Source: Sphingomonas sp. Leaf67 (GTDB taxonomy: Bacteria; Pseudomonadota; Alphaproteobacteria; Sphingomonadales; Sphingomonadaceae). From it: a DNA stretch of 64,000 bases. Positions 8,352 to 17,314 of the stretch are shown here, one piece after another. The position numbers and the translations under genes are program-made. Each line of letters opens with the position of its first letter. Within the stretch, counting starts at the first letter, position 1. The stretch covers positions 1,088,916 to 1,152,915 of the forward strand of contig NZ_LMLP01000001.1 of assembly GCF_001421965.1 (NCBI RefSeq), written 5' to 3'. The notes under the pieces were generated by a model that was not told where the DNA came from, searched no databases, and saw only the letters and a program-made list of their open reading frames with translations.

Positions 8352-8655
8352 TAGATCCCCCCATATTGGCGACGCGTTTTGCCGCTTATTATGGCAGGCA
8401 CCTGTAGACCGGAATAGTTCGCAAGTAATTACGATCAGGCGATAATCTTCGCATTGTTCTTATACGGTATTTGCTGGACGGTGGAGGCTTCGGGGCGAGC
8501 AGGGTTTGCACAGCATCACGGGATAATAGGCCATCAATCGCACATCAGCCGCTGGATGGGTCATTCCTTCCCACGCATGGACCACCGACGAGCGACCTCC
8601 ATATCGCGATAGGGCTGCTTGATTGCCTCGGTGCCGAACCGCCAGCCGGCGCCAG
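8352..8655. other. intergenic region, no gene seen
   Basis: Downstream of the Crp/Fnr gene and upstream of the glucokinase-like start. The frames here are short shadows without a plausible start or family pattern. It presumably holds the promoter of the glucokinase-like gene. Confidence 0.4.
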
Positions 8656-9384
8656 TTACCGCGGTGGCGGAAGCCAACTCGGTTCGAAGGCTGGGCACCG
8701 CAACGGTAGCGGAGAGATCGCCCGCAGCGCCGCAATGTCGAGTAGTTTCACATGGTGATCGTGCCGCGCAATCCAGCCGTTCTTGTCGAACGTTCGGACC
8801 GTCCGGTTCATGTGAACCGGCGTGATGCCCAATAGATCACCCATCTGTTCCTGCGTCAGTGGGATATGAAAAGCGTCCCCATCAACGGCGCCGATCGCAT
8901 CGAGCCGTTGATGTAAATCAAGCAGAAACTGGGCAAACCGTTCGTTTGACGATGCGTTTTGGGAGGTGGCCAGCATATCGAGCAGTCTCAGACGCTCCAT
9001 TTGGATCGCTACCGTGAACAGCGCTCCCAAGCGCGGCAAGTCGACAAAAAGCTGTCCGAACCGGGCAAAGGGCACAAATGCGGTTGTGGCTTCCGTGATC
9101 GCGGTCAAGCTATCTGCGGTCGTGGACAGCACGGCATTAGGTGTGCCGAGCATATCTCCCGGCAGATGCACCTTCTGAATAAGGCGATCTCCCGTGCGCA
9201 GGGTAACCGACGAAATAATCCACCCGGAGATGTGCAGGTAAAAACCCTGAGCCGTCTCTCCTTCACGCTGGAACGTCTCGCGCTTGTGGTGAACGACTGG
9301 GGGATCGCCCAGATCGAGCAACGCTTGCTCTTCCGCCGGCGTCAGATTCACGAATGACCGATAGCGATGAAGCGGATATACCAT
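8656..9384 (-). CDS. Crp/Fnr-family transcriptional regulator
   Basis: A 242-residue protein. Residues about 20-130 form a cyclic-nucleotide-binding-type beta roll (FQREGETAQGFYLHISGWI, LPGDMLGTPNAV). Then comes a long dimerisation helix and a winged helix-turn-helix (IPLTQEQMGDLLGITPVHMN, residues about 173-192). The cysteines of FNR are absent, so no iron-sulphur cluster. Alphaproteobacteria have many such regulators with unknown ligands; target genes cannot be read from the sequence. Confidence 0.88.
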   Translation of the reverse strand: MVYPLHRYRSFVNLTPAEEQALLDLGDPPVVHHKRETFQREGETAQGFYLHISGWIISSVTLRTGDRLIQKVHLPGDMLGTPNAVLSTTADSLTAITEATTAFVPFARFGQLFVDLPRLGALFTVAIQMERLRLLDMLATSQNASSNERFAQFLLDLHQRLDAIGAVDGDAFHIPLTQEQMGDLLGITPVHMNRTVRTFDKNGWIARHDHHVKLLDIAALRAISPLPLRCPAFEPSWLPPPR

Positions 9385-9534
9385 CTAACGCGTCGTCTCC
9401 GGTATGTACGTTAGCGGTCAATTCGTTACGCAACGTAAACCAGTCCAGCATTAAAATGGATCAGTAGCTGACGAGCTGATCGTGCCGGGGGGCTCAGGCT
9501 GCGCGGCTCGCGTGCGCTTTCTTCCAGCATGTGT

Positions 9535-9828
9535 TCACGGCACCACGAGTTCGGGCGGCACGGACGCACGCAGATCAGCCGCACTGATCGACCACGCACG
9601 GGCAAGGGCGTCCAGTTCGGCCAGCGACACGCGATCTTTCCGAGCGATCGTATCGAGCCGCGGTCGAGGGATTCCAGTCAGCCGCGATAGCGCGTCATAA
9701 GGCGTCGTCTTCTGCGCGACCCACGCGTCGAACCACCACGATCCGGTAGCGATCGCACGGGCGACCGGATGGGTGTCGGACCATGTGTCGAGGTACACCG
9801 GCAACGGACGTTCGCCCTTCCGCCTCAT
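9535..9828 (-). CDS. small HTH-type protein of unknown function
   Basis: 97 residues from the ATG at 9828, chosen because it overlaps the stop of the gene upstream by 4 nt. The middle has TPYDALSRLTGIPRPRLDTI followed by a VSLAELDALARAWSISAADL helix pair, resembling a lambda-repressor-like HTH. The N-terminal part is basic with two Trp (TGSWWFDAWV). Similar small genes occur in sphingomonad prophages. Confidence 0.55.
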   Translation of the reverse strand: MRRKGERPLPVYLDTWSDTHPVARAIATGSWWFDAWVAQKTTPYDALSRLTGIPRPRLDTIARKDRVSLAELDALARAWSISAADLRASVPPELVVP

Positions 9829-10028
9829 GGCAGGACCGCCAGCGTCAGTTGTTCGCCACGTGCAGCCAGAACGCACCGTGCCCTTTGGGCCGCATCGACC
9901 GCCTGCCGGTACTCAACGGTGCCGTAACGCTCGGCCTCGTCGAACCCGAACCGTGCCCAGTCGTCGGACGGATAGCAGGCGTCATAGATCGCGCGCGCAG
10001 CCGCACGCAGACGCAGGTCGTGCTGCAT
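9825..10028 (-). CDS. small conserved-type protein of unknown function
   Basis: 67 residues from ATG at 10028 with GGAG upstream; the much longer frame to 10313 lacks a plausible start. The product reads as helices with AARAIYDACYPSDDWARFGF and EYRQAVDAAQRAR, a pattern I associate with small phage-type proteins of sphingomonads. It overlaps the HTH gene (ATGA), so they form a two-gene unit. Function unknown. Confidence 0.55.
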   Translation of the reverse strand: MQHDLRLRAAARAIYDACYPSDDWARFGFDEAERYGTVEYRQAVDAAQRARCVLAARGEQLTLAVLP

Positions 10029-10466
10029 CGAAAGCTCCCTTGGCATGTCGAGTCGCCCAGCTATCGGGCAGCGCAAAGTAGAACGGATAGGGAACGATTC
10101 GCAAGCGACGTGATCGTCAGCCTGCGCGATCGGCAGGCAACGACGACGACGGACCGACCCGTTCGCAGCGACGTACAACCTCCTTGGATATTCGCGCAGT
10201 CGCATGCCATCGTGACGACGCGGCCGCATGGTCGCGGCCGGCGGGCGTTGTTCACCCCATTGCACGCGTCCGCCGGTCAACAAGTCGCCAGCGTCGGTTA
10301 TGCGAGATCGCAAGTAGCATGCTGAGCCTACCGCGACGTGTCACGTTCGCTGCGAACTAGACCTTGAGTATCAGCGCTATCGTTCAGCAGACCTATTGAC
10401 GTCACATCGAACTGGTAGTCGATTGCCGCAGTTCGGCCGGGGGGCCGAATCGAATTTGGGGGCTAT
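10029..10466. other. intergenic region, no gene seen
   Basis: Divergent gap between the small phage-like operon and a secreted protein. It should contain both promoters. Frames across it are antisense or out-of-frame shadows. No clear hairpin or operator was found. Confidence 0.4.
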
Positions 10467-11057
10467 ATGAAAAAGGCACTTTTGCTTGCCGCTAGCGTCG
10501 TGCTGGCATCCTCAGCGCATGCTCAGACCGCTACCGTAGCGCCGGCAGCGCCAGCAACAGCAGTGGTCGTCCGCGGCGACGCGTCGGTTCTGCGCGCGGG
10601 AACGTCCGTCGTCCTTCGCACGCTCGATGGGCTCACGACTGAAGGCAAAAAGTTGAAGGTCGGCCAGCGGTTCAACCTCGAAGTTGCCGAGGCGGTGCAG
10701 GTCAACGGCGTGACCGTTATCCCAGTCGGTGCCCATGCTGTCGGCGAAGTTACTGACATTCGCAACAAGGGCATGTGGGGCAAATCCGGCCGCATCGGCG
10801 CGCGCCTCGTTTACGTCGAAACGAACGGTCGACGCCTTCGCCTGTCTGGTCAGATGGACGATAAGGGTGTGACCGGAACGGCGGGTGTTGTTGGTGCAAT
10901 CGCCTTGGTGCCCGTCGCCGGTTTTTTCATGACCGGGACGAGTGCCCGCATCCCGGCCGGTTCGAACATCACTGGCTATCTCGATGAAGACGTACCGGTT
11001 GCCTTCACGGGCACGACGGCACCAGCACCGATGGTAGTTCAGACTTCGAGCAAGTGA
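10467..11057 (+). CDS. secreted/periplasmic protein of unknown function
   Basis: A 196-residue protein with a classical signal peptide: MKKALLLAASVVLASSAHAQ, cleavage after AHA-Q near residue 19-20. An Ala/Pro/Val-rich linker follows, then a beta-rich domain with KVGQRFNLEVAEAVQVNGVT and IPVGAHAVGEVTDIRNKGMW, resembling periplasmic proteins whose fold includes a short TrbI-like or conjugal VirB10-like beta segment. A hydrophobic Gly/Val stretch lies near residue 137-156. It stands alone and ends at a strong hairpin. I do not know its function. Confidence 0.7.
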   Translation: MKKALLLAASVVLASSAHAQTATVAPAAPATAVVVRGDASVLRAGTSVVLRTLDGLTTEGKKLKVGQRFNLEVAEAVQVNGVTVIPVGAHAVGEVTDIRNKGMWGKSGRIGARLVYVETNGRRLRLSGQMDDKGVTGTAGVVGAIALVPVAGFFMTGTSARIPAGSNITGYLDEDVPVAFTGTTAPAPMVVQTSSK

Positions 11058-11061
11058 GCGC

Positions 11062-11093
11062 GTGTGGCTGGCGTTGCTTTGCGCCAGCCACAC
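11062..11093 (+). terminator. strong hairpin terminator
   Basis: A perfect 12-bp stem, GTGTGGCTGGCG at 11062-11073 and CGCCAGCCACAC at 11082-11093, with an 8-nt loop, directly after the stop at 11057. There is no long T-run, so termination may be Rho-assisted. Confidence 0.7.
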
Positions 11094-11136
11094 CGGTTCG
11101 TAAGGTAGGAAGCCGATCACCTACACTGCTACACTT

Positions 11137-11409
11137 GTGCCTGTGGTCTACCTCCTCGGCTTTCTCGCAACGCCCGGCGGTTTGAACGCCGCTGGCTGCC
11201 ACAATGATAGGAAGGGCGGGACCGGCTACCACTGCCATAGATCAAGCACCCGACAGCCGCTTGCAGAGACGCGTCGGAATCTATCCGAAAGCACGAACTT
11301 TCGTAACTGTGCAGCGGCACGAGCGGCCGGCGCAGCGCCCGTTCGTGCCGGCGATCCCGGCTATAGCAGGCGCCTCGATCGTGATGGTGATGGGGTCGGT
11401 TGCGAATAG
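11137..11409 (+). CDS. Excalibur calcium-binding domain protein
   Basis: About 90 residues starting at GTG. The N-terminal half has GCHNDRKGGTGYHCH, a Cys/His motif common in front of this domain. The C-terminal third is an Excalibur domain: NFRNCAAARAAG, then DPGYSRRLDRDGDGVGCE with the DxDxDGxxCE calcium loop and two conserved Cys. These proteins are usually exported; the start is uncertain and a few more N-terminal residues are possible. Confidence 0.75.
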   Translation: MPVVYLLGFLATPGGLNAAGCHNDRKGGTGYHCHRSSTRQPLAETRRNLSESTNFRNCAAARAAGAAPVRAGDPGYSRRLDRDGDGVGCE

Positions 11410-11541
11410 CGTCGCGTCCGACTTGCCGTTGTAAATCGTGCTACACATCGAAACGTCAACGGCAGGTCTGGCGACCAACGCCGGTACCGGAGATGTTATG
11501 AGCGAAACCCCTGTCTGCATCCAATCGGTGCCACCCATCTC

Positions 11542-12303
11542 ATGACCGGCATCTGGGCCGCCGGCTTCTGGGGGTTGGTGGGCGGCTCGGCGCTGCTGAT
11601 CGGCGCTCTGATCGCTTATTTTGTCCGTCTCCCGCAGCGGTTGATTGCGTCGGTTATGGCGATTGGTGCCGGCGTATTGATCTCGGCAGTTGCGTTCGAC
11701 TTAATGGACGAAGCGTTCAAGCAAGGCGGCTTCGACTCGACTGCGTTCGGTTTTCTTGGCGGTGCTGCCGTCTATACGTTGGCCAACATCGTCGTATCGC
11801 GACGTGGAGCCAAGCACCGCAAGCGCTCAGGTTCAAACCCGGACGAGAGCCAGCCGGACGCCAGTTCTGCCTCAGGGACCGCCATTGCGATAGGCGCGCT
11901 GCTGGACGGCATCCCAGAGTCCGTGGTGATCGGTGTAAGCCTGCTCAGCGGCGGCGGAGTGAGCATGGTGACGGTAGCGGCGGTGTTCCTGTCGAACGTC
12001 CCGGAAGGATTATCGAGCGCGGCCGGCATGAAGGCTGCTGGCCATGGCGCCCGCTACATCTTCGGCGTCTGGGGTGGCATCGCGGTTGCCTCCGCGATTG
12101 CGGCCATGATCGGCAACGTCGCCCTTGCCGGCAGCAGCCCGGATCTGATCGCCGGGGTTACCGCTGTGGCAGCGGGTGCCATCCTCGCGATGCTGGTCGA
12201 TACGATGATCCCTGAAGCGACCGAGGCGACGCATGACTACTCGGGACTGATTGCGGTCTGCGGCTTCCTGGGCGCGTTCGTGCTGTCGAAGAGCGGTGGC
12301 TAA
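11542..12303 (+). CDS. ZIP-family metal transporter
   Basis: A 253-residue membrane protein with about eight hydrophobic segments. The two metal-site helices are visible: GALLDGIPESVVIG (His-less variant with Asp and Glu) and FLSNVPEGLSSAAG (Asn-x-x-Glu-Gly). Between segments 3 and 4 lies a hydrophilic loop (about residues 88-112: RRGAKHRKRSGSNPDESQPD). The family moves Zn or other divalent cations into the cytoplasm. The stop overlaps the convergent response-regulator stop by 4 nt. Confidence 0.85.
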   Translation: MTGIWAAGFWGLVGGSALLIGALIAYFVRLPQRLIASVMAIGAGVLISAVAFDLMDEAFKQGGFDSTAFGFLGGAAVYTLANIVVSRRGAKHRKRSGSNPDESQPDASSASGTAIAIGALLDGIPESVVIGVSLLSGGGVSMVTVAAVFLSNVPEGLSSAAGMKAAGHGARYIFGVWGGIAVASAIAAMIGNVALAGSSPDLIAGVTAVAAGAILAMLVDTMIPEATEATHDYSGLIAVCGFLGAFVLSKSGG

Positions 12304-12707
12304 ACCGCCTTCGCTAGCGGTTCGGGCTTCTTCTCATCGGGGAGCATTGTCGCAAGATGCTCATGTACGGTGCGCTTGTTAAACGGCTTTGGGATGAACG
12401 TCGCGCGATCGGGCATGTCGCCCTCCGCCGGCAGAACGTGGCCGGAGGCAATCACAATCTCAATGTGTGGCCAATGGTGGTCCACGTGGCGGGCAAGATC
12501 GAAGCCGTTCATATCGCCGGGCATATCTACGTCCGAGAACAGCAGTATGATGCTCTCCCAGTGTTCCGCCAAGATGGCCGTTGCCTCGTTACCGTCCATC
12601 GCCTCGTGAACGCGAAAGCCTGCATCCTTTAGGATGACCGTCGTATCCATCAGGATCAGCGGATCGTCGTCGACGACAAGAGCGAAAGGGACTGTTGAGG
12701 GGGCCAT
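12300..12707 (-). CDS. single-domain response regulator
   Basis: A 135-residue receiver domain with no output domain. The acidic pocket is VVDDDP (residues 11-16), the phosphoacceptor is Asp59 in LFSDVDMPG, and Lys107 lies in FIPKPFN. The switch residue region IVIASGH is normal. It probably acts as a phosphate shuttle or by protein contact, as many sphingomonad stand-alone receivers do. No histidine kinase is adjacent. Confidence 0.88.
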   Translation of the reverse strand: MAPSTVPFALVVDDDPLILMDTTVILKDAGFRVHEAMDGNEATAILAEHWESIILLFSDVDMPGDMNGFDLARHVDHHWPHIEIVIASGHVLPAEGDMPDRATFIPKPFNKRTVHEHLATMLPDEKKPEPLAKAV

Positions 12708-12841
12708 TGTGCCTCAACCGCCGGTCGCGCAGCGAGTTGCCGCTGACCGGACACAAATCAGCAATATGCGACGTTCGGACAAGCTAGGCGAAAAATCGCG
12801 GTGTGCGCTTTGCCGATCACCCTGCGCCGGAAGAGACGGCT

Positions 12842-13969
12842 TCAGTCCTTGATCGGCTTGAGCGTTTCGATGGTGCCGTCCGGACGGAACCGCAGTTCGG
12901 TAATCTTGGCCGAACGCAGGTGGTTCTTATTCGACAGCTGGCTGTCGTGATACGCCAGATACCATTTGTCGTCGAACTCGAACACCGATCCGTGGCTGGT
13001 CCAGCCCTGAACCGGCTCCAGGACACGCCCTGTATATTTGAACGGCCCGTATGGGCTGTTGCCGATGGCGTAAGCCAGGAAGTGCGTGTCGCCGGTCGAG
13101 TACATGTAGTAATATTTGCCGTCACGCTTGAAGGTCCACGATCCTTCGAAGAAGCGACGGTCATGATCACCGCCAAGGACCGGCTTGCCCTTCTCGTCGA
13201 GAATGGTCGCGTCGCGCAGCGGTTCGGCAAGCGACTTCATGTCGGGGGACAAGCGCGCAACCTTGCCCGACAAAGCAGGCTGATCGTCTTTCTTTAAATC
13301 GGTATCGCCGGCGTTCGGATCATATTTGCCAGTTGCCCAGCGCTGGAGCTGACCGCCCCAGATGCCGCCCACGTACAAATAGCTCTGCCCGTCATCGTCG
13401 GTGAACACGGCCGGGTCCATTGAGTAGGCACCCTCGATCGGCTTTGGCTCCGCCTTGAACGGACCGACCGGTGAGGAGGAGGTCGCAACACCGACGCGGA
13501 ACACGCCCTGCTTGTCCTTGGCCGGGAAATACAGGTAATAGGTGCCGTTCTTGTACGCAGCGTCCGGCGCCCACGCCTTTTCAGATGCCCATGGAATCTG
13601 TTTCAGATCGAGCGCGACGGGATGAACGGTTACCGGACCGCCAGGGCGATCCATGCTCAGCACCTGATAGTCATGCATCGCGTACTGGCTGCCGAGGTCG
13701 TCGTCGGGGATGCCTGCATCGACGTCGTGGCTGGGATAGACGTAAATCTTGCCGTTGAAGACGTGCGCGGATGGATCGGCGAAGAAGAGGTCCTTGACCA
13801 ACGGCTGTGCGAGGTAGCGCTTGCCGTCTGGGCTGCGCGGCTCGGCGGCGGGATCGGTGGAAGTGGCAGCATTCGGCGCCGTTTCATTCTGTCCCGGCCC
13901 CGTCGCGGAGCACCCGGCAAGAATGGCAATGGTGGCTACAGCCGCGGCAAGATTTAGTGAAAGACGCAA
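12842..13969 (-). CDS. GH43 family glycoside hydrolase, lipoprotein
   Basis: A 375-residue protein with a lipobox (AILAGC, lipidation at Cys20) and a low-complexity linker to about residue 50. The five-bladed propeller follows. Catalytic base Asp65 lies in FFADPSAHVF, the pKa-modulating Asp185 in YSMDPAVF, and the acid Glu275 in FFEGSWTF. The family removes arabinose or xylose from plant polysaccharides (beta-xylosidase, arabinofuranosidase or arabinanase); the exact bond cannot be read. Membrane anchoring suggests action in the periplasm or at the outer surface. A putative esterase gene follows upstream on the same strand, a fitting partner for hemicellulose breakdown. Confidence 0.88.
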   Translation of the reverse strand: MRLSLNLAAAVATIAILAGCSATGPGQNETAPNAATSTDPAAEPRSPDGKRYLAQPLVKDLFFADPSAHVFNGKIYVYPSHDVDAGIPDDDLGSQYAMHDYQVLSMDRPGGPVTVHPVALDLKQIPWASEKAWAPDAAYKNGTYYLYFPAKDKQGVFRVGVATSSSPVGPFKAEPKPIEGAYSMDPAVFTDDDGQSYLYVGGIWGGQLQRWATGKYDPNAGDTDLKKDDQPALSGKVARLSPDMKSLAEPLRDATILDEKGKPVLGGDHDRRFFEGSWTFKRDGKYYYMYSTGDTHFLAYAIGNSPYGPFKYTGRVLEPVQGWTSHGSVFEFDDKWYLAYHDSQLSNKNHLRSAKITELRFRPDGTIETLKPIKD

Positions 13970-14117
13970 CGGGCTATCCTCTCGTCAACTTACGCGCAGC
14001 TTATGCTGCTTTCCGATAACGCTAACATCCCACGGTTACACCAAGCAAGGGCATGGCTCCCACGTGATCATTTGTGAAGCGCAGGAACTCGGCAAACCGA
14101 TCGGAGATGGGCCAGCC

Positions 14118-14954
14118 CTAGAAGCCAACCTGCCGCAACCAGGCAGCACAAAGCTGCGGCCAGAGCGTCACCGGACCCGATGGCGTATCCAGCGCAAAGC
14201 CGTGCGGCGCATCGCTGAACACATGCAGTTCGACTGTTCCGCCGTGGGCCTTCACGGCGTCGCGTAACCGATAGGCGTTCTCGACCGGCACCACGTCGTC
14301 GCTATCCGAGTACACGATGAACGTCGGTGGCGGTGAGCCAACCATCATCGCGTCCGGCTGGAGCGCATCGTACATCGCCTGCTTCTCGACCGGCGGCAGC
14401 GGAGGCTTGTCCGCGATGATCGTACGCCCCTTCGCATTGGTTGAGATCGGCGCATAGCCCACCACCAGAATATCGGGTCGGCTGGACTGGTCCGGGAACC
14501 GTGAGGCTGGCGCGGGCCACGCGACCGGATAGGAGGCTGCAAGGCATGCAGCGAGGTGGCCGCCGGACGACAAACCGACAACGCCAAGACCGTCCCGCGC
14601 CCAGCCATTGGCGCGTATCATGCGCATCGCCTCGATCGCGTCGTCGAGGGCAGCGCTCGGACCATGGGCAGCGTCCGGAAACGTATGGATAAGCACGAAC
14701 GCGCTGTAGCCAAGGCCGTTCAGCCATTTCGCGACAGCGATGCCCTCGCGCCCAACCATCAACTGGGTGTACCCTCCACCCGAAAAAACAAGCATGGCTT
14801 TGCCGGTAGGTTGCGCAGGTTCGTATCGAAGGAGCATCGCGTAGTTCACGCTCGTAACGACAGCACCGCTTGGTTCGCAGGCATTATCGCTCAGCGTAAA
14901 CCCTTCGTGCGGTTCCTCGCCCCAGACCGATACAGCTTGGTTTGCGTTGAGCAT
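14118..14954 (-). CDS. alpha/beta-hydrolase, BD-FAE/acetyl esterase-like
   Basis: A 278-residue protein without signal peptide. The oxyanion motif is FSGGGYTQL (position of HGGG), the nucleophile Ser129 lies in GLSSGGHLA (GxSxG), an Asp in SDSDDVVPVENA and a His in DAPHGFAL complete the triad. This pattern is that of small sugar-ester hydrolases (acetylxylan or feruloyl esterase-like). Together with the GH43 gene about 150 bp away it suggests removal of acyl groups from hemicellulose oligomers. Confidence 0.8.
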   Translation of the reverse strand: MLNANQAVSVWGEEPHEGFTLSDNACEPSGAVVTSVNYAMLLRYEPAQPTGKAMLVFSGGGYTQLMVGREGIAVAKWLNGLGYSAFVLIHTFPDAAHGPSAALDDAIEAMRMIRANGWARDGLGVVGLSSGGHLAACLAASYPVAWPAPASRFPDQSSRPDILVVGYAPISTNAKGRTIIADKPPLPPVEKQAMYDALQPDAMMVGSPPPTFIVYSDSDDVVPVENAYRLRDAVKAHGGTVELHVFSDAPHGFALDTPSGPVTLWPQLCAAWLRQVGF

Positions 14955-15605
14955 GTTGCATCCAGAATATGGGGAGAGTCGTCGTTGCCGGCTTTTCGGT
15001 ACGACCGCGGTCCCCTATTGGCCAGCACCGATCGTGCTCGCATCAGAACGATCGTCTGTCGGTTGAGGACGGTTCAGAGTCACCGTTCGTGTAGAGTGTT
15101 CAGGCAGGCTCTAGACCCTGCGCCCGAACTGTCCGATTGAGCTGATACCTACCGTGATCGGACACCGGAACTGTTCAATCTGATATGTTCAAGAAGGGTT
15201 TACCTCGTTCGAACAGGCCGTCGCCATGCGGGCTATTGGCGATTGGACGTACCAGCTAAGATCGCTGCGAGGGCCGACCATCCAAAACTCCCGGCAAGCC
15301 GGATCGATGACCGGCGAGTGCTGGGCAGCATGGCGCTCGTCACCTAGGACAGGCTGCGCGGGCGCGATGCGCCGAGCGCCTATTTAAGTCGTTCAGATCC
15401 CCCGCATCTACCATCAGGAACTTTCCATTTCCTAGGTAGCGGCCACTAATTGGGTACCTCGGAAAACATTGTCATAAGCGTAACCGCAGCGAAAACGCAG
15501 ATTCTTTACGGTTCACCGGCCAGAGTACGGCTTACAGCTACTGCAACTAGTTGATGATGCTTCAGCGAACTGTTACCCAGCTATAGGGACTCAGGGGGAT
15601 GCGAG
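14955..15605. other. 650-bp intergenic region with one inverted repeat
   Basis: No supported gene. An 8-bp perfect inverted repeat, TGTCCGAT at 15130-15137 and ATCGGACA at 15157-15164, could be an operator or hairpin. Two related segments starting GAACTGT lie at about 15126 and 15173. The region may be a decayed insertion, but no recognisable transposase piece was found. Confidence 0.35.
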
Positions 15606-15962
15606 ATGGGAAGAGTATCGTTTGCACCACTGGTGATATGCGCCATTGCGGCTTCCGCTTCCGCCCAGCCGGTCAGTACGGTTGCAACATATTGTGTTGT
15701 TGAAGATTTTCCGGCCATCTACTTCTCGCCTGTCTTTGCTCACCCCTATGGCAAAGGTGGGGCTGCGTCAGAGGAGTTTAGGAACTACGTGGCCGCGCGG
15801 CACAAGCTAGTAAACGTCCGAGCCTACTGCGAAGGATCCAACTCAACGACGCCGGCCGGTCTGCGAATTGCCGAGCAGGATCGGCTCGAACTGATGAAGT
15901 TCAAGCAGGCAAATACCAAGTACGGAAAACCCGTTGAGGTCGATTGGAAGCCCGGGAAATGA
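15606..15962 (+). CDS. secreted protein of unknown function
   Basis: A 118-residue protein with a signal peptide (cleavage after SASAQ near residue 21). The mature part has two Cys (in TYCVVEDFPAIYFSPVF and RAYCEGSN) likely forming a disulphide, and ends in a basic tail (YGKPVEVDWKPGK). GGGGG-type purines lie before the start. No family recognised; it stands alone upstream of an IS element. Confidence 0.55.
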   Translation: MGRVSFAPLVICAIAASASAQPVSTVATYCVVEDFPAIYFSPVFAHPYGKGGAASEEFRNYVAARHKLVNVRAYCEGSNSTTPAGLRIAEQDRLELMKFKQANTKYGKPVEVDWKPGK

Positions 15963-15968
15963 CGGCTG

Positions 15969-15993
15969 AATAAAGGGCAGATTCCCTTATTCG
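15969..15993 (+). terminator. hairpin after the secreted-protein gene
   Basis: GAATAAAGGG and CCCTTATTC form a 9-bp stem with one bulged A and a 6-nt loop, just after the stop at 15962. A Rho-independent role is plausible but the T-run is short. Confidence 0.45.
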
Positions 15994-16056
15994 AGCGCAG
16001 CTATGAGCGATGCAATAGCATCAATTTGCTACGATCGTTGCCCGACCGTCTTCCTA

Positions 16057-16900
16057 AGGTTCAAACCCAATCAGCGACTTGAAGGATTGGGACTTTCCTG
16101 ATTCACCGGTGGGGTGGATCAAGGGAGGTAGGGGATGGCGCTGTTCTGGTTGTCGGATGATGCGTGGGCGGCGATCGAGCCGCATTTGCCAAAGAACCAG
16201 CCCGGCGCACGGCGGGTTGATGACCGCCGGGTGATCTCGGGCATCCTGCACGTGTTGAAAGCTGGTTGCCGCTGGTGCGAATGTCCGCCCGATTATGGTC
16301 CGTCGACGACGATCTACAACCGTTTCAACCGCTGGTCGCACCGCGGCTTCTGGCTGAAGCTGCTGGATGCTCTGGTGGATACCGGCGCGATGACGAAAAG
16401 CACCTCGATCGACAGCACCTACGTCAAGGCACAGCGCGCGGCGTTCGGCGCAAAAGGGGGCGCTCGGCGCAAGCGATCGGCCGCTCGCGCGGTGGCTGGA
16501 CCACCAAGGTCCATGCACTCACCGACGTCATCGGGCGCCCCTACGCGCTGATGCTGACGGCCGGCAATGTCAGCGATGTGAAGGCGGCACCGGCACTTTT
16601 CGAACGCGCCGGGCGCATGCGCTACCTGCTCGGCGACAAAGGCTACGATGCCGACAGGCTACGGCGCTCGCTGCGCGATGGAGGCGCTGTTCCGGTCATC
16701 CCGGGCCGACGCAACCGCAAGCGCGCTATCCGCTACGACAAGGACCGCTATCGCGGTCGCCACCTCATCGAAAACGCCTTCTGCCGTCTCAAGGACTTCC
16801 GCCGCGTCGCCACCCGCTACGACAAGCTGGCGGCCAACTTCCTCTCAGGCGTTGCGCTTGCAACCGCCATCGCGTTCTGGCTCTGAATGAGTCTGGACCC
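16057..16900 (+). mobile_element. IS5-family insertion sequence (IS427-like), about 844 bp
   Basis: Terminal inverted repeats can be read by eye: the left end from 16057 (AGGTTCAAACCCAATCAGCG) and the right end, ending GAGTCTGGACCC at 16900, match at about 15 of 22 positions. TA occurs immediately outside both ends (16055-16056 and 16901-16902), consistent with a 2-bp target duplication. Size and the two-frame transposase fit the IS427 subgroup. Confidence 0.8.
16135..16886 (+). CDS. IS5/IS427-type transposase, read through a -1 frameshift
   Basis: Two overlapping frames together encode a DDE transposase of about 250 residues. Frame A starts at ATG 16135 after a strong GGGAGG site and reads MALFWLSDDAWAAIEPHLP up to about residue 110, including STSIDSTYVKAQRA with the first catalytic Asp. 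Frame B, one base back, continues from about 16460 with GGWTTKVHALTDVIGRP, LLGDKGYDADRLRRSL (second Asp) and the closing RHLIENAFCRLKDFRRVATR (Glu). The switch lies at the run AAAAGGGGG (about 16451-16459), a typical slippery stretch. Programmed frameshifting is known in this subgroup, so the copy may be active rather than broken. Confidence 0.8.
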
Positions 16901-17068
16901 TAGCGGCCGTCGCGTCGCTGCCACCGTTATTCTTTGGCGATGTTCAACGATTCCTGGCCAACGAGGCAAGGCAGCATTGCCGGTGGCGTCTCGTAACCGA
17001 CGTCTGCCGGATCGGCCATCTTCGGCTACCCTACGCGACGTGGCCGGCAGCGGGCTGACCAAGTAGTC

Positions 17069-17314
17069 TCAAAAAACGTCCCGTAGCATTCGCCGCAACG
17101 CTGACATCTCAGCCGTCCGAAGCCCGTGCTTTAACGCGTTGCGATTGCCGCGCGGCGCGCCGGGATTGGTGCCGCCGTGCATCCGGCACCTGCGCTTCCC
17201 CCGGACTGCCGGCGATTGGCACGGTGTCCCCGAGCGGGTTCGGGCTAGGCAGCGAGGCGCGTTCGCCAGCACTTCCGGCTCGGGCTGCATGAGATTGATC
17301 GTCACTTCCTGCAT
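17069..17314 (-). CDS. HGG/ALKHG-motif small phage protein
   Basis: An 81-residue basic protein with CLARTRSGTPCQSPAV, CRMHGGTNPGAPRGNRN and ALKHGLRT. This Cys/His pattern (two short CxxxxxxxxxC/CxxHGG elements) is frequent in phage and alphaproteobacterial genes, often near terminase or replication genes, and may bind zinc. No function is known to me. More than 200 nt of it overlap the 3' end of the neighbouring gene in another frame. Confidence 0.65.
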   Translation of the reverse strand: MQEVTINLMQPEPEVLANAPRCLARTRSGTPCQSPAVRGKRRCRMHGGTNPGAPRGNRNALKHGLRTAEMSALRRMLRDVF

